NCBI GenBank assembly: GCA_029194665.1 | Contig: JARFXO010000003.1 | Coordinates: 62,001-126,000 of the forward strand | DNA from: Nitrospira sp. | GTDB lineage: Bacteria > Nitrospirota > Nitrospiria > Nitrospirales > Nitrospiraceae | DNA: 64,000 bases | Direction of reading: 5' to 3' | Part shown: positions 1 through 10,167 of the stretch, one piece after another | How positions within the stretch are numbered: position 1 is the first letter of the stretch | Layout: every line of letters begins with the position of its first letter | Notes under the pieces: model-generated | Seen by the model: only the letters and a program-made list of their open reading frames with translations | What the model was told of the DNA's origin: nothing | Database searches by the model: none | Program-made: the position numbers and the translations under genes

Positions 1-266
1 CCCTCAATTAATTGGACGCGATCATCCTGACTGAAAATCCCCACCTCAGCCATACGGTCGTATTCCAGGCGGGTCCAGCGCTTCGTTTGTATAACGGGGG
101 CGACCATCATTGCCTCGCATCGGCTGAGCTGAGTGTAACAAACCACCAGGCTGGTCACAAGCGATCGACCTGTCTAGCAAGATAGTTGTGGGATAGGATT
201 GAAAATGGGCGGGCTTCAGGGATACAAAGGACGGCTGAACGATTACCACATTGAGGCGCAAGGAAC

Positions 267-692
267 ATGGATATTGAAATCGGCTCCAATCTCTACCGCA
301 ATTCTAACGGCACCATTGAAGTCGAAGGTGTGCCGCAAATCCAACTGGCTCGACATTCTTCAACCGGGAATCTCCTGGTGACGTTTGCACTGTTTGACGC
401 GAACGGCCGAATGCTGGCGAAGGTGGTGGACAGCACCATGATGTTCAACGAACGGCGCGCCTATGAATTAACGAAGACGAACCAAAGCGTGGCGATGAAA
501 GAATCTGAGTCCGGCAAAATTCTTCTTCATGTCGAAGTGAAGGCCTCCGACGTGGTGTCTTTGTCGCGAGGAGAGTTTCATACGATGAAAGGCCGCCTGC
601 TGCATGTGTCGCCGACGGAGTGGAAGCTTGACAAGCAGCAGAGGAGCGGGCTTACTCAAGATGCCGACGGAGGCGTTGTGTCTATCGGTTAG
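267..692 (+). CDS. Conserved-looking hypothetical protein
   Basis: This is a 141-residue protein that I do not recognise. The ATG at 267 follows an AAGGAA-type ribosome site four bases upstream. The sequence alternates hydrophobic and polar residues in the manner of a small beta-rich domain (for example [18 protein letters not shown]). There is no signal peptide, membrane segment or cysteine. Its 3' end overlaps the 3' end of clpB by 11 nt, tail to tail, so the two genes converge and cannot share a transcript. The first 266 nt of the window contain no gene I can support. Confidence 0.6.
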   Translation: MDIEIGSNLYRNSNGTIEVEGVPQIQLARHSSTGNLLVTFALFDANGRMLAKVVDSTMMFNERRAYELTKTNQSVAMKESESGKILLHVEVKASDVVSLSRGEFHTMKGRLLHVSPTEWKLDKQQRSGLTQDADGGVVSIG

Positions 693-3297
693 GCGAAGAC
701 GCCTGCGCGGTCGTTGTCGGCACCACGACCAGGTCCCCGTTTTTCATATCCACCGACGCCGTTTCGCCATCCCGCAACTCTCCCTTGACCAGCAATCGTG
801 CGATCGGTGTGTCCAATTCCTGCTGAATGAGGCGCTTGAGGGGCCGTGCTCCATAGACCGGATCGTAACCACGTTCCCCCAGGTGCCTGAGCGAGGCTGG
901 GCTGAGTGTCAGGGTGATCCGCCGTTCAGCCAATCGATTGCGGAGACGCTCCAGCTGAATGTCCGCGATCTTGATCAAGTGTTCGGTGCCGAGTGGATGG
1001 AACACCACGAGTTCATCGACCCGGTTCAAGAACTCAGGGCGAAAATGTTGGCGCAGTTCGCCCATGACGACCGTTCTGACCTCCTCATACGACGCGCCCC
1101 GTTGTTGCGCTTCGAGAATGTGCGGGCTGCCGATGTTGGACGTCATGATCAACACGGTATTCTTGAAGTCGACCGTGCGGCCTTGTGAATCGGTGAGTCG
1201 TCCATCGTCCAGCACTTGCAATAGAACATTGAAGACATCGTGGTGCGCCTTTTCGATCTCATCGAACAAGATCACCGAAAATGGGCGCCGTCGAACAGCT
1301 TCGGTGAGTTGCCCTCCCTCTTCGTACCCGATGTAGCCGGGAGGCGCGCCGATGAGGCGGGCGACCGTGTGCTTTTCCATATATTCTGACATGTCGATTC
1401 TGATCAGGTTTCCTTCGTCGTCGAACAAAATTGCGGCCAACGCACGGGCCAATTCTGTTTTCCCGACACCGGTTGGGCCGAGGAACAGAAATGAACCGAT
1501 CGGACGATTGGGATCTTTGATTCCCGACCTGGCACGAAGCACCGCGTCCGCGACGGCTCGCACGCCTTCATCTTGGCCCACGACACGTTGATGCAACAGT
1601 TCCTCGAGTTTCAACAGTTTGTCGGTTTCCCCTTCGAGCAAACGGGAGACGGGAATACCGGTCCACCGACTGACCACGGCGGCAATCTCGTCTTCATCCA
1701 CCTCTTCCTTCAGGAGTCTTGTCTCGTCCTGTTTTTCCCCTAACTGCTGTTGTTCCAGTTCCAACTCCCGCTCGAGTCGAGGCAGGTCTCCGTACCGCAG
1801 CTCAGCCACCCGATTGAGGTCATAAGCCCGTTCGGCTTGATCGATCTTCAGTTTGACCTCTTCGATCGCCTCACGGGTTTTGCGAAGGCGTGCGACGGAG
1901 GTCTTTTCCGATTCCCACCTGGTTTTCAGGGCCTGCAGGTCGCGTTGCTTTTCGTTCAGCTCGGTCTCGATAGCGGCCAAGCGGGCGATGCTCGCCGGGT
2001 CCGTTTCTTTTTTCAAGGCTTCCCGTTCAATTTCCAGCTGAAGCACCTTGCGTGAGACCTCATCCAGCTCAGCCGGAAGGCTGTCGATTTCCGTCCTGAG
2101 CCGCGCGGCGGCCTCATCGACCAAGTCGATGGCTTTATCCGGAAGAAACCGATCGGAAATGTAGCGATGCGACAATTTCGCCGCCGCGACCAGGGCGCTA
2201 TCCTTGATCCGCACGCCATGGTGGACTTCATACCGCTCTTTGAGGCCGCGCAAAATGGAAATGGTGTTCTCCACGGACGGCTGGTCAACCAGGACCGTCT
2301 GGAAGCGACGTTCCAAAGCGGCATCTTTTTCGATGTGTTTCCGGTACTCGTCGAGCGTCGTGGCGCCGATGAGGTGCAATTCGCCCCTCGCCAGCATCGG
2401 CTTCAACAGGTTGGCCGCGTCCATCGCGCCTTCGGCCGCCCCGGCCCCGACGACCGTATGCAATTCGTCGATGAACAGCAGAATCTGACCTTGGGAGGAT
2501 TGAATTTCTTTTAATACCGCTTTGAGCCGCTCTTCGAACTCACCGCGAAACTTGGCTCCGGCGACAAGCGAGCCCATGTCCAATGCGAAGAGCTTCTTCT
2601 GTTTGAGACTTTCGGGAACATCCCCTTTGACGATACGAATTGCCAGCCCTTCCACGATCGCGGTTTTTCCGACCCCCGGTTCGCCGATGAGCACCGGGTT
2701 GTTCTTCGTTCGACGTGAGAGAATCTGAATCACACGCCTGATTTCGTCGTCACGACCGATGACGGGGTCGAGCTTGCCTTGTCCGGCCAATTGAGTTAGA
2801 TCACGCCCGTATTTCACCAGCGACTGGTAGGTACTTTCCGGATCCTGACTGGTGACGCGCTGATTGCCGCGCACCTGTTGCAATCCGGACAAGAGACGGT
2901 CTCTGGTGAGTCCCAGTTTCTTGAGCACTCCTCCTTCTTGAACCATGGCCAATAGCACATGCTCGACGCTGAGAAAGTCGTCCTTGAGCGATTTCTGTTC
3001 GTCCTCCGCACGGTTGAGGACCTGAGTCAGACGGGTGGCGATGTGCATTTGACCGGGAGCCGCCCCGGAACCTTGCACTTGCGGCAGCTTTGCCAGGGCT
3101 TGTTCGACCGCTTGCCGAACCGCAGGTAGGGCAAGACCGGCCCCTTCGAGCAGCGCCGGGGTCGTTCCACCTTCCTGGTCGAGCAGCGCCAACAGCACGT
3201 GCTCGACATCGATGCCCTGATGGCTTCTTCGCTGCGCATGGGCAGAGGCGGACTGGAGTGCCTCTTGCAACTTGATCGTCATTCGGTTCATGTCCAT
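682..3297 (-). CDS. clpB: ATP-dependent disaggregase chaperone ClpB
   Basis: ClpB is the Hsp100 AAA+ unfoldase that rescues aggregated proteins with DnaK/DnaJ/GrpE in the cytoplasm. At 871 residues it has the usual family length. The domain order is complete: the Clp repeat N-domain (about 1-150), first AAA+ domain with Walker A GEPGVGKT near residue 206, the coiled M-domain (about 400-530) rich in Glu/Leu/Arg, and the second AAA+ domain with Walker A GPTGVGKT near 605 and the GYIGYEEGG pore loop. The M-domain distinguishes ClpB from ClpA and ClpC. The ATG at 3297 has a CAGGAG ribosome site. The gene stands alone and is divergent from the membrane protein at 3453. Confidence 0.97.
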   Translation of the reverse strand: MDMNRMTIKLQEALQSASAHAQRRSHQGIDVEHVLLALLDQEGGTTPALLEGAGLALPAVRQAVEQALAKLPQVQGSGAAPGQMHIATRLTQVLNRAEDEQKSLKDDFLSVEHVLLAMVQEGGVLKKLGLTRDRLLSGLQQVRGNQRVTSQDPESTYQSLVKYGRDLTQLAGQGKLDPVIGRDDEIRRVIQILSRRTKNNPVLIGEPGVGKTAIVEGLAIRIVKGDVPESLKQKKLFALDMGSLVAGAKFRGEFEERLKAVLKEIQSSQGQILLFIDELHTVVGAGAAEGAMDAANLLKPMLARGELHLIGATTLDEYRKHIEKDAALERRFQTVLVDQPSVENTISILRGLKERYEVHHGVRIKDSALVAAAKLSHRYISDRFLPDKAIDLVDEAAARLRTEIDSLPAELDEVSRKVLQLEIEREALKKETDPASIARLAAIETELNEKQRDLQALKTRWESEKTSVARLRKTREAIEEVKLKIDQAERAYDLNRVAELRYGDLPRLERELELEQQQLGEKQDETRLLKEEVDEDEIAAVVSRWTGIPVSRLLEGETDKLLKLEELLHQRVVGQDEGVRAVADAVLRARSGIKDPNRPIGSFLFLGPTGVGKTELARALAAILFDDEGNLIRIDMSEYMEKHTVARLIGAPPGYIGYEEGGQLTEAVRRRPFSVILFDEIEKAHHDVFNVLLQVLDDGRLTDSQGRTVDFKNTVLIMTSNIGSPHILEAQQRGASYEEVRTVVMGELRQHFRPEFLNRVDELVVFHPLGTEHLIKIADIQLERLRNRLAERRITLTLSPASLRHLGERGYDPVYGARPLKRLIQQELDTPIARLLVKGELRDGETASVDMKNGDLVVVPTTTAQASSPNR

Positions 3298-3336
3298 GGT
3301 GACTCACTCCTGAAGAGATACGTGTTGATGAAACAT

Positions 3337-3365
3337 GTGATAATCATCAGGTCGGGGCAAGTCAA
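3337..3365 (-). promoter_or_regulatory. Predicted sigma-70-type promoter of clpB
   Basis: On the minus strand a TTGACT -35 box (3360-3365) is followed after 17 nt by TATCAC (3337-3342), about 40 nt upstream of the clpB ATG. The -35 matches 5/6 and the -10 matches 4/6. I see no CIRCE operator. A heat-shock sigma-32 site cannot be excluded. Confidence 0.4.
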
Positions 3366-3452
3366 CCAAGAATCCATGGAATCCATTTTTCCGTTTCCAT
3401 GCGCGACTAGTTCTTGACCTCTGGCTCAATCCCGATTAGGGTACGCAGCGGC

Positions 3453-4283
3453 ATGGTCAACCTTGTTTCAGCCACGCTTCAGCTGTACCGGCATGTCCTG
3501 TATGCGACGGGGCGTTCGTTCGCTCGAAGCTGGCTGACCGTGGTGGCGCTCATTGTATTCGCCATCCTGTTTTTGGGAACCTCACGGATCGCCGCTCCAT
3601 TCGGAATAGGAGGCGGGTTCATACTCGGCATCGTCAACGCGTTGTTGGTGGGCGCGACTCTCCGGCTGATCGAGCAGTCTCTCAGTGGAGCGAGGTCCAT
3701 TCAACTCAGGGATGTGACCGAGAGCTTCGGGCATTATTTCTGGGACGTGATCGGCGTGGGATTCGTGCTGTGGCTGCCGACGATGCTGCTCGATATGGGG
3801 ATGCAAGCGAATCCATACGGGCAGTTTCTCTTGTCGGCGTTTCTGCTTCTGGTCTTCATCCTCTTGAATCCGGCGCCGGAGGTGATTTATCAAGTCCGCC
3901 ATGATTCAACGCTCAACGTGTTCAAGACTTCCTATGAGTTTGTGTTGGAGCATTGGGTCGAGTGGTTCCTCCCCTTCGCGATTCTCATCTTGCCGGTGGT
4001 GCTTTCGCCGAGCGGGCTGCAGGAATTTTTTACGCTGTCCGGCCGTGTGGGTCGGGGAGCGGGCCTCGACTTTTTCCAAATCCTCATGCTGCCGCTCACC
4101 GCGATCGGGGGGTGGTTATCCTATGTGGGCTTGGATTCCGAAGGGCAAGGGATTATTCTGCTACTCCTGACTCCGCCTGTGGCCATGGCGATTTTGCTGT
4201 TTCGCGGCCACCTTTTTGCCTCGCTTCATGGGTCCTCCAGACGGCAACGTCTATTTTCTCACCAGTTTGGTGCCAGGCAGTAG
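3453..4283 (+). CDS. Polytopic membrane protein of unknown function
   Basis: A 276-residue inner-membrane protein with about six hydrophobic helices, including VVALIVFAILFLGT, FVLWLPTMLLDMG, LLSAFLLLVFILL, FLPFAILILPVVL and ILLLLTPPVAMAILLF. I choose the ATG at 3453 because the upstream TTG at 3414 adds only 13 residues (one of them an internal Arg-rich stretch) and lies in what looks like a promoter region. No motif identifies a substrate. It is transcribed divergently from clpB and is followed by a gap before the histidine kinase operon. Confidence 0.7.
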   Translation: MVNLVSATLQLYRHVLYATGRSFARSWLTVVALIVFAILFLGTSRIAAPFGIGGGFILGIVNALLVGATLRLIEQSLSGARSIQLRDVTESFGHYFWDVIGVGFVLWLPTMLLDMGMQANPYGQFLLSAFLLLVFILLNPAPEVIYQVRHDSTLNVFKTSYEFVLEHWVEWFLPFAILILPVVLSPSGLQEFFTLSGRVGRGAGLDFFQILMLPLTAIGGWLSYVGLDSEGQGIILLLLTPPVAMAILLFRGHLFASLHGSSRRQRLFSHQFGARQ

Positions 4284-4465
4284 GGGTGAAGTCAGGATAG
4301 GCTGTCACCACGACTTGGTTCATTACTTGTACACCTGTATCAGTTTGAGACGCTTCTTAGGCCGTTGATAGGCCCTGGCTTGTGATCGGACATGAAATAG
4401 TGTATGGGTTAGCCTACACGTGAGCTTGTTCCTTCACTTATGTGGCGTGGAGAAGGTACAGACTC

Positions 4466-5941
4466 GTGGAACTTTCGATCTTTTGGCGGTTGGTGATGAC
4501 CTCCCTCGTCATTATTACGGTCATGGGAGGAGTCAATATTTACGCCCTCCTTCAGCTTCGGCAGTTGACGGCAATGAGTACCCAGATGACGTCCTACCAT
4601 TATCCAGCTGCTGAATCTGCGAAGAGACTGTTGGCTTCGCTCTATGCTCAATTGAATAGTGAAAAGAAATATCTTGCAACCAGAGATCACACCTTTCTGA
4701 CGAGTCTGACCGAGGAGGTGGATGAGTTTAAGCGCAGTCTTCAATTGCTACGGGATCAGGAAAGCTCTCCGCAGGGGCTGAAGCTGCTCCAAGAGACAGA
4801 CGAGCTGCTGAAGGAGCAGCTGAAGCTGTTTCAGGATGAATCGCAGATCGCCAAGGGGAAGATTCGTCAGCCTACTCCCGAGTACGAAAACCGACGCGAT
4901 AGTCTGATGGATCGGATGTCTGCTTCGATTCAGGGCTACGTCGATTTACACGAGGCTCGAGTGAATGTCGGGGTGACGGAATCCCGAGCAAGCGCCGCCC
5001 AAGCGGAGGCCGTCACCGAGCAACTTGTCCTGGTGGCGCTGGTATTCGGGTTGGGGCTTGCCGGTATTGCCAGCTATACGATTTTGCGTCCGCTCCGGCA
5101 GCTGCAGGGGCACATCAAACAGATCGGGCAAGGAAACCTCGGGGCATCCCTTCAAATCAAAGCTCCTGCGGAGTTGCGCGAGTTGGTTGATACCGTGAAT
5201 TGGATGGGCAAAAAGCTGCAGGACATAGACGATATGAAAACGGAGTTCCTCGCGCACGTGTCTCACGAATTGCGTACCCCCATGGCCTCCATTCAAGAAG
5301 GCACGCACCTCCTGCTCGATGAGATTCCAGGTCCGCTGGTACAGGAGCAGCGAACAATCCTTCGGATTATGGCCGACAGCAGCAAGCGGCTGATCCATCT
5401 GATTTCCACGATTCTGGATTTATCAAAAATGGAAGCCGGGATGATGGAGTATCGCATTGTCCCGGTGGAACTCCACCGAATCGCCGAAATCTCCATGAAC
5501 AAGGTGCGTCTGTTGGCGGACTCCAAACATGTGCAACTTATGCTGGATAGCATCGGGGAACGGACGTGGGTCAAGGCTGATGCCTCCCGCTTGGAACAAG
5601 TGCTCGACAATTTACTGTCAAACGCTCTGAAATTCAGCCCTGAGGGGGGTGTGGTGAAGGTTCAGATGAAGCCAGACTCACAAGCCGGTGCCCTCGAGGT
5701 GGCTGTTTCCGATACGGGACCTGGGATCGCCGCAGAGGACCTCCCCCATGTGTTCGAGCGTTTTGTTCAAGGCCGCATGAAGGCGAGGCATACGGAAGGG
5801 AGCGGATTGGGGTTGGCATTGGTGAAGAACGTCGTTGAAGCTCACGGTGGGAGAATTTGGATTGAAAGTGAGAAAGGCAAGGGGGCGACTGTACGGTTTA
5901 TCCTACGGTTGGCAAGGCCGGAGAAGGTAGGACAAGTGTGA
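4466..5941 (+). CDS. glrK: Membrane sensor histidine kinase, GlrK/QseE-like
   Basis: The kinase has an N-terminal membrane helix (about residues 6-28), an extracytoplasmic helical region of some 150 residues, a second membrane helix near 185-205, HAMP, HisKA with HVSHELRTP (phospho-acceptor His about residue 267), and an HATPase_c domain with N-box DNLLSNALKFSP, DTGPGI and GSGLGLAL. The GTG at 4466 is preferred over the GTG at 4442 because GGAGAAGG lies nine bases upstream of it. It overlaps the next gene by 4 nt (GTGA). The order kinase, lipoprotein, sigma-54 regulator matches glrK-qseG-glrR of enterobacteria, and the 491-residue length is close to E. coli GlrK. The signal it senses is unknown here. 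Confidence 0.85.
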   Translation: MELSIFWRLVMTSLVIITVMGGVNIYALLQLRQLTAMSTQMTSYHYPAAESAKRLLASLYAQLNSEKKYLATRDHTFLTSLTEEVDEFKRSLQLLRDQESSPQGLKLLQETDELLKEQLKLFQDESQIAKGKIRQPTPEYENRRDSLMDRMSASIQGYVDLHEARVNVGVTESRASAAQAEAVTEQLVLVALVFGLGLAGIASYTILRPLRQLQGHIKQIGQGNLGASLQIKAPAELRELVDTVNWMGKKLQDIDDMKTEFLAHVSHELRTPMASIQEGTHLLLDEIPGPLVQEQRTILRIMADSSKRLIHLISTILDLSKMEAGMMEYRIVPVELHRIAEISMNKVRLLADSKHVQLMLDSIGERTWVKADASRLEQVLDNLLSNALKFSPEGGVVKVQMKPDSQAGALEVAVSDTGPGIAAEDLPHVFERFVQGRMKARHTEGSGLGLALVKNVVEAHGGRIWIESEKGKGATVRFILRLARPEKVGQV

Positions 5942-6723
5942 CCAGAAGAGCGATGTCGCTGACAAGAGCCTCCATTATCATCATCAGTTCTATCTACTTG
6001 TTGACAGGCTGTGCGGCCTGGACAACGCCACCACCCCGTTCTCATCCCTACTTTTTTGTGGAGTCTCGCGATCTCGAAGTTTTTCAGACGCTTGCAAAGA
6101 AGCAAGAAGGTGTGGCCTCAAAATGTGGAACATCGAACTCCTGCGACCATGTGTATTTTACGCGGGCATTACTCGGGCTCTATGAAAGTCGCGAAGTGGC
6201 TGAAAAATATTTTGAAAAAGTCGTGGCCGTCGCTCCACAGAGCCAACTGGCGGAGTCGAGTAAGGCTTGGCTTCAGTTGCTGCATGAACCTTCTACTCCC
6301 GGACCTAAATCCTGGCCGGAAGCGGTGCTTACAGCACCAGCCCTCGCGAAGGCTAGTTCATCCTCAGCGCTCGTTGCAGATCGCCTGGTGCGAGATTTGC
6401 TTGGTCAACAGAGGGCCATTCAACAAATTCGCTCATCGAAGGACGGCGATTCTCAGACCGTTGAAGTATTGCAACGTGAACTCGCCCAACGAGATCAAAA
6501 GATTGGGACGTTATCGTCGAAGAAAGATTCGGCCACGAAAGATTCAGCCATTACGGTTCAAAATCTGCAAAAACAGCTTGCAGAGCGGGATAGAAAGATT
6601 GAGGAGCTGTCTACGCAACTTGAGGCGCTGAAACGAATTGATCAGGAGATGCGGGAAAAGGTGCGCCCGATACGTCCGCCATTGCCCACCGTTCCGGTTC
6701 CCGGCCATGAAACGACACCGTAA
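5938..6723 (+). CDS. QseG-like outer-membrane lipoprotein of the GlrK/GlrR system
   Basis: A 261-residue lipoprotein. The signal peptide carries a lipobox LLTGC with the lipidated Cys at residue 25. A helical domain follows, then a long coiled coil (about 160-240) rich in Gln/Glu/Arg/Lys (for example LQRELAQRDQKIGTL), and a Pro-rich tail. The GTG at 5938 overlaps the kinase stop; an ATG at 5953 is possible. In enterobacteria, QseG (YfhG) lies between kinase and regulator and tunes the kinase from the outer membrane; the same place, size class and lipidation suggest the same job. Sequence similarity to QseG itself is not obvious, so the assignment rests mainly on context. Confidence 0.7.
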   Translation: MTRRAMSLTRASIIIISSIYLLTGCAAWTTPPPRSHPYFFVESRDLEVFQTLAKKQEGVASKCGTSNSCDHVYFTRALLGLYESREVAEKYFEKVVAVAPQSQLAESSKAWLQLLHEPSTPGPKSWPEAVLTAPALAKASSSSALVADRLVRDLLGQQRAIQQIRSSKDGDSQTVEVLQRELAQRDQKIGTLSSKKDSATKDSAITVQNLQKQLAERDRKIEELSTQLEALKRIDQEMREKVRPIRPPLPTVPVPGHETTP

Positions 6724-6747
6724 CGATTCTTAGAAGGGATGGTGCTT

Positions 6748-8169
6748 ATGGAGCAAGAAAACATTCTCGTAGTCGACGATGATGAGGGGCTGTTGCATTT
6801 GTTGAAAATGCGGCTGTCCGCGATGGGGTTTGGTGTCACACCTTGTACCACGGGGAAGGACGCGGTCGGAGAGGCGAAGAAAACGATGTTTGATTTAGCG
6901 ATCACCGATCTGCGTCTTCGCGGGGAAGATGGGTTGGACGTGACCGAAGAACTACTCAGAAGCCATCCGGGTCTTCCGGTCATCATCCTGACGGCGCATG
7001 GGAGCATTCCAAATGCTGTCGAGGCGATGCAACGAGGAGCTTTCGGGTACCTAACGAAGCCGTTTGATGACAAAGAGCTGAAAGCCACGATTGAGAAAGC
7101 GCTCGCGCAACAGCGAATGGGCCGAGAGATTCAGCGGCTCAAGTCGCTGGTCAAAGAGCTGTACGGACTCGAAAATGTCGTGGCGCGGAGTCCGGCGATG
7201 CAACGGCTCTTCCAGCAAATCGCGCAAGTAGCCGATTCAGATGCGACGATTTTGCTGTTCGGCGAAACCGGAACCGGCAAAGAGGTGATGGCGCGCGTCA
7301 TCCATACGAACAGTCGGCGTGGGAAGGGGCCTTTTGTGGCGGTCAACTGCGCCGCCATACCCGAAACGCTGTTCGAGAGCGAGTTGTTCGGGCATGTGAA
7401 GGGCGCCTTCACGAGCGCCCTTGGCGCGAAGCGCGGATTGTTTCAATTGGCCAACGGGGGCACGCTGTTCCTCGACGAGATCGGGGAGATGCCGTTGTCC
7501 ATGCAGGTCAAATTGTTGCGTGCCGTACAGGAACGAGAGGTTCGAGAAGTGGGGTCGGAGACCTCGGTCAAGGTGGACGTTCGCATCATTGCAGCGACCA
7601 ATAAGGACCTCGGCGAGGCGGTGAAGAACGGGACGTTCCGTAATGATCTCTACTATCGAATCTCAGTGGTTCCTCTGTTCATTCCACCCCTGCGGGAGCG
7701 GCGGGACGATATCCCGTTGTTGGCTCAACACTTCCTCAAGCTCAGCGTGAAGCGGGCCAACAAGGAGGTGAAGGGATTCACCCCCGCCGCGCTTCATCGG
7801 CTTATGGTCAATTCCTGGCCGGGCAACGTGCGCGAGTTGGAAAACGTAGTTGAAAAGGCCGTGGTGATGTCGCGGCAAGATATGCTCACGCCGGATTTGC
7901 TGCCGGCGGTCACTGTGGCCCCAGATTCGCCCCTCAAGCCGCTGACAGAGGCCAAAGAAGATTTCGAGCGGACCTATTTGAAAAATGTTCTCCAATTGAC
8001 GAGCGGAAATATCTCTCGTGCTGCACAGTTCGCCGGGCGGTACCGAGCCGACTTCTACAAGATGCTAAGGAAATATGGTCTTCATCCGTCGACCACGAAA
8101 GGTGGAAAGCCGGATTCGGAGATAGATGAGCTCGAAAGCGAAGCGAATATGACCGAGGCGAACCGATAG
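6748..8169 (+). CDS. glrR: Sigma-54-dependent response regulator, GlrR-like
   Basis: An NtrC-type activator with a receiver domain (phospho-acceptor Asp about residue 54, T in ILTAHGSIP, K in TKPF), a AAA+ domain with Walker A GETGTGKE near 172, and a Fis-type helix-turn-helix. The REC block VIILTAHGSIPNAV and the C-terminal AGRYRADFYKMLRKYG closely resemble E. coli GlrR, which supports the name. The ATG at 6748 has AGAAGGG nine bases upstream; the ATG at 6739 would leave no spacing. The sigma-54 contact loop reads GAFTSA instead of GAFTGA (about residues 219-224), a notable substitution of the second Gly. It follows the lipoprotein after 24 nt. Confidence 0.85.
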   Translation: MEQENILVVDDDEGLLHLLKMRLSAMGFGVTPCTTGKDAVGEAKKTMFDLAITDLRLRGEDGLDVTEELLRSHPGLPVIILTAHGSIPNAVEAMQRGAFGYLTKPFDDKELKATIEKALAQQRMGREIQRLKSLVKELYGLENVVARSPAMQRLFQQIAQVADSDATILLFGETGTGKEVMARVIHTNSRRGKGPFVAVNCAAIPETLFESELFGHVKGAFTSALGAKRGLFQLANGGTLFLDEIGEMPLSMQVKLLRAVQEREVREVGSETSVKVDVRIIAATNKDLGEAVKNGTFRNDLYYRISVVPLFIPPLRERRDDIPLLAQHFLKLSVKRANKEVKGFTPAALHRLMVNSWPGNVRELENVVEKAVVMSRQDMLTPDLLPAVTVAPDSPLKPLTEAKEDFERTYLKNVLQLTSGNISRAAQFAGRYRADFYKMLRKYGLHPSTTKGGKPDSEIDELESEANMTEANR

Positions 8170-8397
8170 ATCCCGGCCCCTTCGAGCTGGGAAGCAGTAT
8201 AGGTAGAATAATGAAGGAGCTGCGTCTCAGGTGACGCGGTCCTTTGTGTTTCGGACAGCCCCGTGCCTGCCCCCCATCTCCTATAAGTCTGTGGCCCGGG
8301 TCCGTCGTGCCGTGCCTTTTCCATTGTACTCCCACTCTTGGAGCACTTAGGAGATCGATCGCTGGCGTTACGTTCCAGAGAGAAAGGAGAGGTAGGT

Positions 8398-8988
8398 ATG
8401 CCGCGAGAGGGAACAGACATGATTGTGCAGGCCGGAGCGTTGATCTTGGCCGTGGTCGCCGGACTATCATCCTCGTTGGTTTTCGCTGAGGGAGGGGCGC
8501 GCCGTGACGTGGTCCGTCAGGCAGCCGAATCGACCGAGGCTGAACGGGCCGCACCGTCGTCTTTGTCAAAACACGCAACGATCATAAGCCGCGATGGGCG
8601 CGTGGTTCGCAGAGGCGGTAATGGATGGACCTGCATGCCCGACAATCCTGAGACGCCGGGCACGGATCCGATTTGCATGAACGAACCTTGGCTCACCTTC
8701 ATGGAGGCGAAGCAGAACAAGCAGGATCCTGTCATTACCCAAGTCGGCATTGCCTATATGTTGCAAGGTGACAGGCCGGCGAGCAATACGGACCCCTATG
8801 CCGGTGAGTCGAAGCCCGGAGATGATTGGGTGGAAGGACTCGGTGCGCATCTGATGATTCTCTTGCCGGATCGGCAGATGTTGAAAAATGTGCCGACTGA
8901 TTCAAAAAACGGTGGACCGTGGGTCATGTGGGCCGGAACGCCCTATGCCCATTTAATGATTCCGATCGATAGCTATCCATCACAGTAG
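8398..8988 (+). CDS. Secreted protein of unknown function
   Basis: A 196-residue protein with an N-terminal hydrophobic segment (QAGALILAVVAGLSSSLVFA) and a likely signal-peptidase I site after VFA, so probably periplasmic. The mature part has two Cys (GWTCMPDNPET and PICMNEPW) that could form a disulfide. I do not recognise the family. The ATG at 8398 has an excellent AAAGGAGAGG ribosome site. It stands alone downstream of glrR with 228 nt between them, in which I find no sigma-54 site, so control by GlrR is possible but not shown. Confidence 0.7.
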   Translation: MPREGTDMIVQAGALILAVVAGLSSSLVFAEGGARRDVVRQAAESTEAERAAPSSLSKHATIISRDGRVVRRGGNGWTCMPDNPETPGTDPICMNEPWLTFMEAKQNKQDPVITQVGIAYMLQGDRPASNTDPYAGESKPGDDWVEGLGAHLMILLPDRQMLKNVPTDSKNGGPWVMWAGTPYAHLMIPIDSYPSQ

Positions 8989-9043
8989 GGCGGGATGAGG
9001 TTCCCTATTCGGCTTGTAGCACAGGAACGGGATGTAGCGATCT

Positions 9044-9499
9044 TCACTCGGCTGGTGAAATGCCTCCTCCTGGAGGGGCGGCCGGCGTTGCTTTCAACAT
9101 GGATTTGCGCTTTGCCAGGGCAACGACATTGAGTATGACCAAGATGGTGAAGGGAGGGTTTGAAAGAAAATCTTCCGTCTTGTCCAGCAGAGAAGTGACG
9201 ATCTGGTACAAACTGAACAGGACCAAGATTATGTTCAGGCGCCATGCGGTCTGCACAACCCTTAGTGTACTTGTTGAACCTAACCCACGCCAGGCGTAAG
9301 ACAGCGAAAGAACGTGAAGCACAAACACAAGCAACGCGACGATGAGGAAAGCAGTCAGCGGTGCGAAACCTCCCTTCGATAGTCTGCTGATTTCTGTTGA
9401 AACTCGGACGATAGTTCCTAGTACGTACAACAACAGCATCGCGATGTTGGCAATGCGGAGCAGGCGAATCATCGTATCCATCGTGAAGGTCACAGACAT
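9044..9499 (-). CDS. Small integral membrane protein
   Basis: A 151-residue protein with four predicted membrane helices: IANIAMLLLYVLGTIV, LTAFLIVALLVFVLHVL, LNIILVLFSLYQIVTSLL and PFTILVILNVVALA. A short Pro/Gly tail follows. It has no recognisable motif. The ATG at 9499 has only an overlapping AAAGG; the in-frame ATG at 9481 is an alternative. It converges with the secreted protein gene and is the last gene before the tRNA. Confidence 0.6.
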   Translation of the reverse strand: MSVTFTMDTMIRLLRIANIAMLLLYVLGTIVRVSTEISRLSKGGFAPLTAFLIVALLVFVLHVLSLSYAWRGLGSTSTLRVVQTAWRLNIILVLFSLYQIVTSLLDKTEDFLSNPPFTILVILNVVALAKRKSMLKATPAAPPGGGISPAE

Positions 9500-9737
9500 C
9501 CTTTCAATTCTACGAGTGGCTGATCGGCTGAGAATCTGTTTGAGTTGGTGGATCTCTGGGCCGGGGCAAGGCCGGAGAAGTCGAATCGTCCATCCGTCGC
9601 CGCTCGGCTCTGAATCATAACTCTCGCCGTCTGCTAATCATACGGGTTCCTGGTCGAACAATAGAAATGGATTCACAGGAGGCGTTTATTCCGTCGCGCA
9701 GATTGGGAGCGCTCCGGATCGAGCGAGCTTGGTTTGG

Positions 9738-9810
9738 AGCTGGCGAGAGGAATCGAACCTCCAACCTGCGGTTTACAAAACCGCTGCTCTGCCGATTGAG
9801 CTACGCCAGC
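9738..9810 (-). tRNA. tRNA-Thr (anticodon UGU)
   Basis: The minus strand folds into a complete cloverleaf. It has a seven-pair acceptor stem GCTGGCG/CGCCAGC, a D arm, an anticodon stem GCGGT/ACCGC around loop TTTGTAA (anticodon TGT), and a T arm with TTCGATT. No CCA is encoded. The 5' half (40 nt) is duplicated exactly at 41887-41926, which points to use of this tRNA as an integration site. Confidence 0.95.
9771..9810 (-). repeat. Left copy of 40-bp direct repeat (putative att site)
   Basis: This copy is identical to 41887-41926 and forms the acceptor 5' strand, D arm and most of the anticodon arm of tRNA-Thr. Identity stops abruptly at both ends. Confidence 0.8.
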
Positions 9811-10167
9811 ATCCCAATGATTTGAATGAGTTACACTTTTACAGACTCTCGGCCTTGGGGTCAAGTGTTCCGGGCGTGTTTCCCTGGAGCTATTTTCCAA
9901 GCTTACTGGCGGCCTGTACAACGTCCTCTTCCACACCGCGTTGTGTCACTGGAACGCTCGTGCGATCAGTGCGAGAGAGTAAGGTCATCCTCTGTCCGTG
10001 CGTGGCTGCCTCTGTCCCGGTGGAATGTGTGTGCTTGCCCTTTCTCCAGCATTCGCCGGCCCGGGTGTTCCTCGACTCGATCTGGGCGTGCTCGCTCGGG
10101 CCTGATCCGCTGCGCCGGTCTTTGCATGTCCTGGCTCGGCTGCACCGGTCTCGTCACTGGCCCGTGA
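9811..10167. other. Gene-free stretch downstream of the island boundary
   Basis: I find no plausible coding frame, RNA or repeat here. Open frames crossing it are tRNA read-through or have no protein-like composition. Because the tRNA is on the minus strand, its promoter must lie in this stretch. Confidence 0.5.

Noticed and set aside
9673..9936. Minus-strand frame containing VAQSAEQRFCKPQVGG (and a second at 41771-41962)
   Set aside because: This is the familiar false translation of a tRNA gene; the same applies to the half tRNA copy.
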